From: Artemia franciscana
Lineage: Eukaryota > Arthropoda > Branchiopoda > Anostraca > Artemiidae
Direction of reading: 5' to 3'
DNA length: 64,000 nucleotides
Assembly: GCF_032884065.1 (NCBI RefSeq)
Contig: NC_088871.1
Location: 16,736,472 to 16,800,471, forward strand
Positions 33,201 to 37,639 of the stretch are shown here, in pieces. The translations under genes were made by a program, and so were the position numbers. How positions within the stretch are numbered: the stretch's first letter is position 1; the number at the start of each line of letters is the position of its first letter. The notes under the pieces were generated by a model. It did no database searches. It was not told where the DNA came from and saw only the letters and a list, made by a program, of their open reading frames with translations.

Positions 33201-33410
33201 TCCACTGTCTCCATGCATATAAAGCCTTTTTCTCAAGTCAATTACCTCATCTTCTTCTTTTTCTTCATCAATATCCTTTGTTAAACTACTTGAAACGTGA
33301 AAACACTTAAAAGACCAAATTTTTAAAGTTGTATGACATTTGAGAACAGCTTGTTTTTGGGTAAGTTTTGCGAAACTTCTATAGGTAAGATACTTGATAA
33401 TTGAGTTCAT
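57..33410 (-). CDS. GTPBP6: GTPBP6-like mitochondrial HflX-family GTPase (whole gene, 8 coding exons)
   Basis: Spliced coding sequence on the minus strand: 33410..33069, 30603..30461, 20180..20052, 15304..15066, 7239..7031, 5513..5261, 3383..3284, 201..57; 1560 nt, 519 aa plus stop. All introns are GT-AG and the phases join without a break. Homologues bind GTP and the large ribosomal subunit, acting in late mitochondrial ribosome assembly and recycling. Visible parts: a basic, hydroxylated N-terminus (about 1-45) that looks like a mitochondrial presequence; the HflX N-terminal domain (about 70-200, with VLQPYIKWGRGKK, FGTGNLEEL, VPVFDRF, ERAQTKEAKLQVALAE); a charged coiled-coil linker (about 235-272); the G domain with G1 GYTNAGKT (280-287), G3 DTVG (328-331), G4 NKVD (397-400); and a C-terminal tail ending KLRKLFP plus nine residues. 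Length is close to human GTPBP6 (516 aa). The open frame continues upstream of the ATG from a GTG at 33428, but 33410 is the first ATG. No lesion is seen; probably functional. Confidence 0.93.
885..1550 (-). mobile_element. Helitron fragment, internally deleted
   Basis: Reading on the minus strand, a short basic N-terminal-repeat remnant (CGSKRKGQ, next to 1550) runs directly into the helicase region: SSIRSKNYIALALASSGIAA, then CNISKSSGMGEVLQQC, DECTMAHKKSLEALD, GSTLILLAGDFRQTLP and ADEMNACLKN. It is clearly the same family as the element at 21792-27420, but everything between the N-terminus and Walker A is gone. Walker B also reads VRDE instead of IWDE. Frames change within the fragment, so it is dead. 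Confidence 0.85.
1605..3060 (+). repeat. Modular foldback repeat, copy 1 (body plus two palindromic modules)
   Basis: Body module 1605-2200 (shared with 10250-10880, 18010-18640 and, inverted, 47285-47880) followed by a degenerate palindrome (2215-2460), a linker (2460-2755) and a strong palindrome (2765-3055). In the last one, arms of about 125 bp that include ctttacgctaaag-type sequence are inverted copies of each other. No coding frame. Confidence 0.8.
3284..3383 (-). CDS. GTPBP6: GTPBP6 coding exon 7 (C-terminal domain)
   Basis: Encodes (G)LIDITSSLQDKILSSTGR, then IVKLFRVPSGSEAYQ. It matches the human pattern of a LxxxLdaAVLkATGRqiltLRVrlaG segment. Acceptor tcttctag, donor gtgagt. Too short for an ORF search, but phases fit both neighbours. 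Confidence 0.88.
3384..5260 (-). other. GTPBP6 intron 6
   Basis: 1.9 kb. No gene, clear mobile element or tandem array recognised. Short open frames here are not supported by motifs. Confidence 0.6.
5261..5513 (-). CDS. GTPBP6: GTPBP6 coding exon 6 (G4 and G5 region)
   Basis: Starts DAIIHVRDISHPEAELQ after acceptor tttttag. Contains the G4 motif as VANKVDKLVGVD and ends with PVCATRGIG, the G5-like region. Between them is an extra acidic helix (NLSKEELEEKIEKL). Donor gtattt, phase 1. Confidence 0.94.
5514..7030 (-). other. GTPBP6 intron 5
   Basis: 1.5 kb of AT-rich sequence with a short (TA)n run near 5641. Nothing else recognised. Confidence 0.6.
7031..7239 (-). CDS. GTPBP6: GTPBP6 coding exon 5 (rest of P-loop, switch regions)
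   Basis: Encodes (G)KTSLIRSLTGDDKITPENR, LFATLDVTAHAGYLP (G2 region), IYVDTVGFLTDLP (G3 DxxG) and LIEAFSATLEDALNA. Acceptor tttatag, donor gtaagc, phase 0 at the end. No frame lesion. Confidence 0.94.
7815..8540 (+). repeat. Foldback module plus C-rich tail module
   Basis: Inverted arms at 7815-7930 and 8018-8140 (tagctgaaagtaag against a reversed copy ending ctccttcgtttaag), followed at 8160-8540 by a tail of short phrases such as aaaattccc and cctccccat. The same arm-then-tail order occurs at 16330-16960 and 20812-21300. Confidence 0.7.
9030..9292 (+). pseudogene. hAT transposase C-terminal (dimerisation) remnant
   Basis: Frame ends with SFFPNMHVLQKILSTLPIS, then TTERSFSTLRRVKTYLRNSM and NGLISANIYRD. 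This is the characteristic hAT C-terminal signature (LPvStatAERSFStLrrIKtYLRstM...GLallnIhrD). Only the last 85 or so residues are preserved; no upstream catalytic domain or terminal inverted repeats were found. It lies inside intron 4 of GTPBP6 in the opposite orientation. Confidence 0.85.
10042..11710 (+). repeat. Modular foldback repeat, copy 2 (most complete)
   Basis: Starts with a hairpin (10042-10061, stem cagttcg/cgaactg) followed by gtagcaaggagcgacccggc. The body runs to about 10880, then palindrome 1 (10890-11125), a linker and palindrome 2 (11430-11710, arms about 120 bp with gttccctcct / aggagggaac near the centre). It has the same order of modules as copy 1, so this is one composite unit of about 1.67 kb. 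No protein is encoded. Confidence 0.82.
12490..12670 (+). repeat. Dispersed repeat fragment (ggctca family)
   Basis: Shares ggggttgacaaa, gtaagttatgcc and the ggagggggctca...ttttaagagtcaa segment with 14105-14420 and 15950-16050. Probably pieces of one further non-coding repeat. Confidence 0.55.
12925..13390 (+). repeat. Minisatellite, period about 86 bp
   Basis: Degenerate units begin with ttattccaaaaatca at about 12930, 13016, 13102, 13181 and 13267, with a shortened unit at 13316. Each unit also has a cctggccct...tcatgg phrase and a C-run. Overlapping open frames on both strands are by-products of the repeat. Confidence 0.8.
14105..14420 (+). repeat. Dispersed repeat fragment (ggctca family)
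   Basis: Contains ttcggagagggctcattcaa, nearly identical to 15955-16050, and a C-run near 14118. Overlapping open frames are not supported as genes. Confidence 0.55.
15066..15304 (-). CDS. GTPBP6: GTPBP6 coding exon 4 (linker and start of P-loop)
   Basis: Starts after acceptor tttcag and encodes SLLRDIQDGVVGGDRLGG, the GGxGE segment (IGGAGETFFETRKRLL), an Arg/Lys/Glu-rich linker likely to be helical, and PVISVVGYTNA. The donor gtaaaa splits the last P-loop glycine codon (G plus GT). The open frame runs on into the intron, but that extension is intron sequence. Confidence 0.93.
15950..16050 (+). repeat. Dispersed repeat fragment (ggctca family)
   Basis: About 100 bp almost identical to 14160-14245, including ggaaatcagaagttttggta, so the two are recent or conserved copies of one repeat. 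Confidence 0.6.
16330..17520. repeat. Mosaic of foldback, tail and inverted body modules
   Basis: A palindrome remnant (16330-16600, with gctttagcgtaaagagcgag), the C-rich tail module (16600-16960), then the body module in reverse orientation (16960-17520, with gacatagttattag and gatcaccc). The body here is inverted relative to copies 1 and 2. Confidence 0.7.
17783..18840 (+). repeat. Modular foldback repeat, copy 3
   Basis: Begins with the same hairpin head (17783-17802, one mismatch in the stem) and gtaaggagcgacccgg. The body is at 17810-18640, followed by one foldback module whose left arm is largely lost (18640-18840). Copies 2 and 3 agree on the 5' end, which supports a true element boundary at the hairpin. 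Confidence 0.8.
20052..20180 (-). CDS. GTPBP6: GTPBP6 coding exon 3 (HflX N-domain core)
   Basis: Encodes ELEQAFKVPVFDRFSLVLHI and then FKERAQTKEAKLQVALAEVPYL, the most recognisable part of the HflX N-terminal domain. The acceptor is ttttaaag. The donor is the weak gttatt, but the phase-2 junction to exon 4 (AG plus G, Arg) reads PYLRSLLRD exactly as the family requires. Confidence 0.92.
20706..20780 (+). repeat. 28-bp tandem repeat, about 2.6 units
   Basis: The unit tagtcgtaataggtcagaag plus tcgaattt is repeated exactly, then partly a third time. It abuts the left side of the foldback copy at 20812. Confidence 0.85.
20812..21300 (+). repeat. Foldback module plus tail module
   Basis: Inverted arms at 20825-20935 and 21020-21136 (acgctaaagtt and aactttagcgt near the centre), followed by a short C-rich tail module to about 21300. 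Confidence 0.7.
21792..21885 (-). other. Helitron 3' terminal hairpin and nested CTAG ends
   Basis: A GC stem (gggggcgc / gcgccccc, 21867-21885) is followed on the minus strand by CTAG at 21858, again at 21844, and finally at 21792, where it is followed by TTAA. Between them ggggtagtta is iterated (21800-21842). Hairpin then CTRR is the known 3' end of Helitrons. Confidence 0.8.
21993..22080 (-). repeat. Third partial copy of the Helitron coding end
   Basis: The minus strand reads WTDNGKAKNVVYSQFLRS, matching the last 18 residues of both upstream copies, about 100 bp beyond the second stop. It is separated from copy two by a (GATA)n run at 22142-22164. Confidence 0.8.
22174..22675 (-). pseudogene. 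Tandem second copy of the Helitron helicase C-terminus
   Basis: Starts immediately after the first copy's stop with EPNEAVNYPSEFLNSID and repeats the last 165 or so residues to YSQVLRS. Differences from the first copy (FTNVQLYVASLRVG instead of FSHGQLYVACSRVG) show it came from a diverged relative, not a very recent duplication. It has no start of its own and is not part of the main protein. Confidence 0.88.
22683..23675 (-). CDS. Helitron helicase C-terminal part (same frame, after the TGA)
   Basis: Directly continues the frame of the 1208-aa part: LKDLRGKSKPFGSTLILLAG, DFRQTLPIIPRST, the LKIGVPIILLRNI motif, FAITINKAQGQSLEKCGIDL (motif V) and GQLYVACSRVG (motif VI), 330 aa ending LRS. With the upstream part the full protein would be about 1539 aa, normal for a Helitron. 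There is no proper ATG after the TGA (the first codon is TTG), so this is not a separate gene. Confidence 0.9.
   Translation of the reverse strand: MKDLRGKSKPFGSTLILLAGDFRQTLPIIPRSTPADEMNACLKNSNLWAHVKTLKLTTNMRVRLQNDDSGQTFSDQLLAMGNGKLPVDSISGRIQLPADFCNLVTSKNELIEKVFPNILKNYKNNKWLSERAILAPKNIDVHEINNIVLTKIQDQAVLYKSVDTVLEPNEAVNYPSEFLNSIDLSGFPPHVLQLKIGVPIILLRNINPPKLCNGTRLVVKKTMENLIEATILTGPFEGEAVLIPRIPMIPTDLPFQFKRLQFPIRLAFAITINKAQGQSLEKCGIDLNTDCFSHGQLYVACSRVGKPDNLFICSENWTVKNVVYSQVLRS
23676..27302 (-). CDS. Helitron Rep-helicase, N-terminal 1208 aa (up to in-frame TGA)
   Basis: The protein cuts and joins single strands and unwinds DNA for rolling-circle transposition. In order: about six to seven tandem basic repeats of roughly 23 aa (RLAAKRESEKRRRAEE, residues 15-150); a Cys cluster CPYC...GMCC (182-199); the Helitron-like N domain (about 440-600); Rep motif DLFITFTCNQSW (543-554); HUH motif GLPHAHILIWL (611-621); the two-tyrosine motif YICKY (754-758); the helicase with Walker A APGGTGKT (1111-1118); and Walker B IIWDE (1190-1194). 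ATG at 27302 or 27287. It ends at TGA (23676-23678) right after SLEALDQ, in the middle of the helicase; the frame stays open beyond it. This single stop would remove helicase motifs III to VI unless it is read through. Confidence 0.93.
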   Translation of the reverse strand: MLKFIMTDEDAQRVYAKKLAADRESQKRKRAEELPEQRESRLAAKRESEKRRRAEELLEQRRSRLAAKRESEKRRRAEESKDQQGNRLEADRERKNRKHAEELPEQRRSRLAAKRESEKRRRAEESKDQQGNRLAADRESKKRKRAEESEQSESYRLAFRYNPVDDYSLSRCVQIGTMSKICPYCKALKFNGETMGMCCASGKVKLPLLAAPPEPLKTFLTGTTSESKRFLSKIRQYNSCFQMTSFGAQIENPDQFMSTFKVKGQIYHKAGSLLPFSGENHKFLQLYFISDRNSELNARCEISPNVERTIVSQLQHLFHENNKLVRLFKTAIDLMPTDTHKIVISADKTPPGQHVRRYNAPTIDEVAIVMVGDQFLPRDIILHKRNAQLLRIAETHRCYDALQYPIIFWDGADGYHFNIKLMNPATNKEMNKKCSAMHYYSYRLMIRQDEENYILKCRELFHQFMVDMYVKIESERLLYIRLNQTKLRSEQYIHLRDAVINDGNTTNVGRLTILPSSYVGSPRHMHEYAQDAIAYVRLYGRPDLFITFTCNQSWDEILQLLLQGQSAVHRHDITARVFRQKLKSLINYLVKHEVFGSVRCWMYSVEWQKRGLPHAHILIWLHKKITSNEIDDVISAEIPDKNVDKGLHDIIVKNMIHGPCGALNENSPCMAKGRCTKQYPRLLVPKTITGNDGYPQYRRRSTEDGGKTAIIKKRNGTTIEVDNQWVVPYSPLLSKTFNAHINVEYYNSVKAIKYICKYVNKGSDMAVFGLQSEIKDFDEIVEYQAGRYISSNEAVWRILSFPIHERSPAVVHLAVHLQNGQRVYFTETNVQQRVLNPPDTTLTAFFSLCKNDSFAKKLLYTEVPSYYTWNTKNKVFERRKQGKSVDGQPTIFKDTTIGRLYTVHPNQHECFFLRLLLVNVPGPTSFEYLRTVNGTIHDTYRSACQALNLLENDQHWDNCINDACETSTPSQIRALFGIILTTCSPSAPTDLWEKYKSKMSEDILHRKQLETSDMTFDFTPEIYNYTLVVIEDFCISMANKPLQGLGMPSPNHIAAVSTCVELDREQSYSTSDLLSYVQNNISKLTSEQKDIYDTIMHCVDNNVGEIFFLDAPGGTGKTFVIKLILASIRSKNDIALAIVSSGIAATLLPGGRTAHSALKLPLNLHSTETPTCNISKSSGMGKVLQQCRLIIWDECTMAHKKSLEALDQ
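27430..28800 (-). mobile_element. Penelope-like retroelement, 5'-truncated
   Basis: Minus-strand frame (28800 to 27725) begins at the reverse transcriptase catalytic motif (SRYMDDVISLW) and continues ENKLPFLDVLI, FTIYRKPTQKNRYLHFNS and HPPQVKRAVV, a classic Penelope-like sequence. The C-terminal part has a GIY-YIG-type endonuclease core (DCGKYYVGRTHQNLEKRLQQ, then H). The 5' half of the reverse transcriptase is missing. Its 3' flank (27500-27545) holds a phrase reading ggccgtcttcagcac, common in these elements. It sits directly downstream of an RTE-like LINE fragment, which it probably entered. Confidence 0.9.
28800..30085 (-). mobile_element. RTE-like LINE reverse transcriptase fragment
   Basis: Minus-strand pieces in order: GRWAGHFQNVL (near 29840), a palm region reading LSFIDYEQAFDSVDRRAIVK (near 29310), KSGVKQSCVLSPFIWIILMD, the catalytic FLDLDYADDLSILDD (near 29015) and LRLGISEDEKVTLGNEKID. 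At least three frame changes or stops; no endonuclease domain. The clade assignment (RTE-like) is tentative. A related piece lies at 37640-38345. Confidence 0.85.
30362..30425 (-). repeat. tRNA-like segment (SINE head or tRNA relic)
   Basis: The minus strand has an A-box-like tgtagcacagtgc (30408-30420) and a B-box ggttcaatcttc (30364-30375) at the proper spacing. No cloverleaf acceptor stem pairs well, so this is more likely the tRNA-derived head of a SINE than a working tRNA. It lies 36 nt past the donor site of GTPBP6 exon 2. Confidence 0.5.
30461..30603 (-). CDS. GTPBP6: GTPBP6 coding exon 2 (HflX N-domain)
   Basis: Found by hand; it is too short for an ORF search. Preceded by a T-rich acceptor (ttttttag) and followed by donor gtaagc. 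It enters in phase 0 and leaves in phase 2. Encodes IVVPLETFKRRLLFGTG, then NLEELKK and TAVFVSIEQLTGVQRK, the family's FGxGxLxEL and xVFVxxxxL motifs. The split Lys codon (AA plus G) joins exon 3 to give QRKELEQAF, as in homologues. Confidence 0.9.
30911..30986 (-). repeat. tRNA-like segment (SINE head or tRNA relic)
   Basis: The minus strand shows an A-box-like tgtaactcagtgg (30966-30978) and a perfect B-box ggttcaactcc (30922-30932). The two ends do not pair as an acceptor stem, so a functional tRNA is unlikely. Confidence 0.5.
31480..32920 (+). repeat. Degenerate tandem repeat, period about 285 bp
   Basis: The phrase ccttctaaatatcaaa and its flanks (aagagctctgag before, cgtaagttaaaaatac after) recur at about 31488, 31891, 32050, 32327, 32611 and 32899. 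Typical spacing is 277-288; the first interval is expanded to 403 and one is contracted to 159. C-runs (8 to 16 C) recur inside the units. No coding potential. Confidence 0.8.
33069..33410 (-). CDS. GTPBP6: GTPBP6 coding exon 1 (presequence and start of HflX N-domain)
   Basis: 114 codons, ending in phase 0 at the strong donor gtgagt. It encodes the likely mitochondrial presequence, an acidic stretch (KDIDEEKEEDE) and the conserved VLQPYIKWGRGKK and PELMLEESKGLVESL segments. It lies 57 nt downstream of the TMEM141 stop codon and in the same frame. A candidate acceptor (catttag) sits at 33428-33429, so a non-coding 5' exon is possible. Confidence 0.9.
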
Positions 33411-33467
33411 TATTCCTACTATCTTCACTAAATGATTTAAAACAGTTTTTTTTTCACAAGGATATCT

Positions 33468-33700
33468 CTAAAGGCTTGGTTTTTCCAGAGATATTTGCTT
33501 TTCTTCTTTTTGAAGAGGATTTAAATATGTATGTTTATTTTCTGTTGCCATCCAAGCAGCCTGACAGGATTGTGACCTTAAAGCTGTTACTTTATAGCCT
33601 GATACAACACCAATTGCAGCAGAAACAAGGGCATGAAATTTGGGATCGTAGGGAAGCCTGTGTCGAAACAAATGCTGAAATATCCAGGTTCCAGAAAAAA
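33468..33700 (-). CDS. TMEM141: TMEM141 last coding exon
   Basis: Acceptor gttttcag before 33700; encodes FSGTWIFQHLFRHRLPYD through to EKPSL and TAG. If the transcript continues past the stop, this exon runs without interruption into GTPBP6 exon 1, whose donor is at 33068. Confidence 0.86.
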
Positions 33701-36700
33701 CTGAAAACGAAAAATAACTTTGATATAATCAATTCTTTGCTTCATTTACTGCTTTCTAAATATATTTAAAAAAGCATCAAGTTTTAGTACTTTAGATCAA
33801 CTTGTTCTAGTTATTTTTTTTTCTGTGAAGATGTACTATGACATATTTGCTAGCAACGTGTACCTCTACTGCTAGTAATTCAGTGTGCAAGAATTAGTGC
33901 AAGTTTTAAAACAAAAGCAGATTGTCTGTAATGTATGCCGAGCTAAATGTCATAATCATGGCATTAGATTTCCTCATGGTTAATGAATATATGAATGTTA
34001 ATATTAAAAATATTATAATATATTCTGACTCTTTGTCAAGCCTTGAGCTGCTTTCTTCAGCTTCTCAATATAAGATGGATATTGACACGTTTCTTTGTCT
34101 TAGGATTATTGATATTCTCGCTTCAAAAGGTATTTTAACTCATCTCCAGTATATTCCAAGCCACTCGGGTAAAATAGGTAACCATAAGGCAGATGAAATA
34201 GCAAAAAATGCTTTAAATATTGACCAGCCAAGTGGGAGACCAATCCCCATTAGAGATATTTATCGCTGGAGACTTACAGAGGTACTGATAAATAATAAGA
34301 ATCCAACCCTATCTCCTTTCCCCAGTAAGCACCTTTCCAAGATTTACCATAGAATTCGGTCAGGTTCAAATGGGCTAAATTTTCAAGCATTTTCATATCA
34401 GATTCCTAATTCAGGTGGTGAAGTTCCCTCCTCCCCCCTTTGCAGGTCATGTAATCTTAATAATGAAACAATAGATCATTGCCTATTTGAATGTAATATG
34501 CTGACGTCTGCACAGTATACCCTGCAATGTAAAATGTTAGAATGCTTCAAACGCCACAAAATTCCACTAACAGCCAAGAATCTTGCTGACCATACTTGCA
34601 CACAGACCACAGAGCTCAATATATATTCTCTTATAATTCAGCTGCTAGCATGAAAAGATATACTACAAGAAATCTGAGCAGATACAAATTATATAAGACA
34701 AACCAGCTCCATAGCTCTGTCCATCTCACAGAGTGAGTCAAAAGGAAAAGGGCTGAATAGTATTGACTGAAAAGCCCCCGTCTGCTGAAAAAGAAGAAGA
34801 TTGTCCAAGAGTGTATCAGCAATATCTCAGGAACAACTTAGGTTATTAAATTGAAACTTTCAGGAAATGTTGAATAAACGAAAAAAACTATCTGCAAGCT
34901 ACTACTACTACAACTACTGCTACTATTATTACACATCTAGTACTACTACAACTACTAGTACTAAGACTGGTACTACTACGATTACCAGTACTATGACTAA
35001 TAATATAGTGACTATTCCTACTATGACGCTACTACAGCTACTTCTACAACTACTGATACTACAGCTATAACCACTATGGCTACGACTACTACAACTACTC
35101 CTACCACTACTAAAACTACTTATATTACAACTACATTACCTATAATCTAATGCGACAACTACAACTATGCCAACTAAAACTATGACTATTATAGCTACAA
35201 TTACAATGACTACTACTACAACTCTACTACCAATAAAACAACCAAATAAACCCCCAAAAACTATTTCAATTAAAAACTAACAGAAATTTAATTAAAAAAT
35301 TTTCTCCACAAAAGTAGCTTTTCAAAGAAAAGGAAAGAGCAATAGTAAGGTGAAGTCGAGCAGAAATAATATAAAATAGCAATTTAAGCGTAACGAACAT
35401 AAATCACTATTGACAAAGAGATGAAACCCAAAACAAACAGAAATTACAACAAATAATCAGATCAAATTTAAAACTGATAAAACAAACTACCACAAACAGG
35501 AGTAGGGCAAATGCGCCCTATGATTTTTAAATACCAGAACGTCATCTACACTTTACTGAAAACAAAAAACATTGTAGGCATTTCTTCTTTTATAATGTCA
35601 ATGAATCCACAATTGCTGAGAAACTCAGGAATGAATATCAGCATATATTAAACTCTCTCTCTCTCTACCAACTTTTTTAAAATCTCAGTCTTCACCTGTC
35701 TTTACAATCAAACCAAGTGATGATGTATCAATTCTCACTTATTACCAAGCAAGTGCCTGAAGATTGAAATACTGCATATGAGGATCTGGTTCACAAAAAA
35801 AGGCAGTAAGGCAAAAACTTAAAACCTGTCAACCTCACCTCAATTTTGCCCAGATACTTGAATATATTACTAAAGATGCCTTATTGACATCTCTTCCAGA
35901 TAAGTAGGTTTTCTTTGAGAGCAAACACAGACTCAACACTTCCAAGCTGGTTGAAATAAAAATCTTTAAGACTTAAAACTTTGTCGCATTGACGAAAGCT
36001 CCCTAGTCAGCCTTGTGTTACTTGACTTTCTCAAAGGATTTGACGAAGTTTCTCCACAAACCAATTCAGTGAGCCTAATCCCAATATTACCTTACCATAG
36101 AACCAAGATACTTTCAAATTCTTATGATGCGATAAATGGTCTCCCATTAGTGACTAAGATTAGACCAAAGTCAATCAGCAGATGAGGACAAAATCTTTGA
36201 TGTTGCTAATAAAATAACACTAAACATGAACTTAAACAATTCAACCCTGGTCCATAATGTGGCTTCTCTCATTTAACAGAGTCAAATGTCAACCCTATAT
36301 TGTGGAAGCAAAATCCTATGTACAGCTATAACTTCTTTGACTCCATGACTAGAAAAGCTTTTACAATAGCTCCACAAGATGAAGTAAGAGACAATGGAGT
36401 GATAGAAGACAGCATACTGAAGTTCTGACAGTAATCTTAAACATCAGAAAGGAGCAGAGTGAATAAAGCCCCAACAATCTTCATCAATTATATGAATCAC
36501 TGGCTAGGATCTATCAGAATTTTGGATCAGAATTATCAAGCCCCTTTTATTTTAGAGATATTCATAAAAAGACCAACCATTAAATGTGTTAGGTAGATAA
36601 ACTCCAAAATAAAATCCCGTTAGATGAGGCAATATGACACAAAAATAAGATAAATATCAACACACAAGTTAAGTTTTGCTTGAGAGACCAGTAAATATTT

Positions 36701-37462
36701 ACTATGAGACAATTCCAAAAATTGACAACTCCCTCCTGCACCAAAAGTGCCAAAAGGGAATTGTCTCATTTTTATCAAGTAAATAACCAAAATAAACTAT
36801 TGAAAACTGCAATAAGCCCTCAATCAATAGCTGGCTTTAAGCAGTGAATTAAAAAAGAATGAGACAATAGACCATGCAATTAGCAATAGGATACATACTT
36901 CTTCCAGTACTAGAAGTGGAAGTTATTGGCAACGCAGAATATCAACCAATCCAAAAGGAAACTTAGTTGCCACATGTGTAAGTTAAAGTAATGTTATTCA
37001 CGAATGATGCTTCAATGTAGGGAAGGGGGGGGGTAGTAAAAGCCAATATTTGGCTTATTATATCATGATACATTTAATAAAATAGCTTTAGTAAAGTGCC
37101 AATTGATCAAAAGTAAAAATCAGCAGTTCAAAACCAAAGATTGTTAAAGCCAGCTCTTGCACAAAATACACATAACTTAGAAGCAAATAATTGCTTTAAC
37201 AATTATTTTGAACATCAGATCAAAATTTAAAAAAAAAGTCAAACTGAGTTTATAATATATGCTATTTTTGGACTTCAAAACAGAGGAATGGTAAAGTTAG
37301 TCTATAAACATAGTAAATAATAATTAGAACAAAATTATGAAGTTTACCTATGGCACCAGCAGCAAGTCCAGAAAACAAGCTTCTTGACATACACTCAGTA
37401 TATGAACCAAAGCCAGGATAAATAGTTGAATACCTTTCTTTTAATTCTTTAACATCGTTCAT
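33468..37462 (-). CDS. TMEM141: TMEM141-like small membrane protein (2 coding exons)
   Basis: Coding exons 37462..37348 and 33700..33468 join in phase 1 (G plus TT, Val) to give 115 aa plus TAG; human TMEM141 is 108 aa. Matching features in order: a short polar N-terminus, YPGFGSYTECMSRSLFSG (human HPGLGEYAACQSHAFMKG), a first membrane helix (about 28-49), RHRLPYD, a second helix (about 60-76, ALVSAAIGVVSGY), then SQSCQAAW and a polar tail. No enzyme function is known for this family; human TMEM141 is reported at mitochondria. The 3.6-kb intron contains LINE remnants. The stop codon lies 57 nt before the GTPBP6 ATG, in frame, with no AATAAA between them. Start chosen at the ATG that aligns with insect and human N-termini. 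Confidence 0.88.
33922..34653 (+). mobile_element. Orphan LINE 3' end: RNase H and Cys/His tail
   Basis: One open frame of 243 aa starting in a RNase H fold (YAELNVIIMALDFL with the Glu, IIIYSDSLSSLELL with the Asp, YIPSHSGKIGNHKADEIAK with His and the final Asp) and ending with a CRSCNLNNETIDHCLFEC Cys/His tail typical of I-group LINEs. No reverse transcriptase precedes it, so it is a 5'-truncated insertion. The frame is unusually well kept for a dead piece. Confidence 0.85.
34899..35235 (+). repeat. Degenerate trinucleotide (ACT/CTA)n repeat
   Basis: About 340 bp dominated by act, cta and tac triplets with scattered substitutions. Open frames through it (runs of Thr or Tyr) are artefacts. 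Confidence 0.85.
35700..36950 (+). pseudogene. Decayed CR1-like LINE reverse transcriptase
   Basis: Scattered plus-strand matches in changing frames: VPEDWNTAYEDLVHKK, then PVNLTS, NTSKLVEIK, and a stretch resembling LLDFLKGFDEVSHK (near 36030), in the order of a CR1-like reverse transcriptase. Many stops; no open frame survives. Clade and right boundary are uncertain. Confidence 0.5.
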
Positions 37463-37489
37463 TATTTGATGCTTAGGAAGTTTTACAAC
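37348..37489 (-). CDS. TMEM141: TMEM141 exon with start codon
   Basis: Acceptor tttttttag precedes 37489, so 27 nt of 5' UTR on this exon imply at least one upstream non-coding exon that I cannot place. ATG at 37462; donor gtaaac after GGT GCC ATA G. Confidence 0.82.
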
Positions 37490-37639
37490 CTAAAAAAAGT
37501 TTGCAAAGAAATAGTAGTATAACATTAAGGTAAAATTAACCATGTTGAGTTTCATTTCTGATATGTGTCCTAAGGCAATCAGCATAGGCTACAGAAGAAT
37601 ATGGATCAAGTGGGAAGGTATGATTGTAAAAAACCTTGG

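Larger units (their letters stand above)
33701..37347 (-). other. TMEM141 intron
   Basis: 3.6 kb. Contains an orphan LINE RNase H domain on the plus strand (33922-34653), a degenerate ACT-type repeat (34899-35235) and a decayed CR1-like LINE (35700-36950). 34654-34898 and 35240-35690 show nothing else. Confidence 0.75.

Noticed and set aside
34867-35070. Tyr/Thr-rich open frame
   Set aside because: Low-complexity product of the degenerate ACT repeat.
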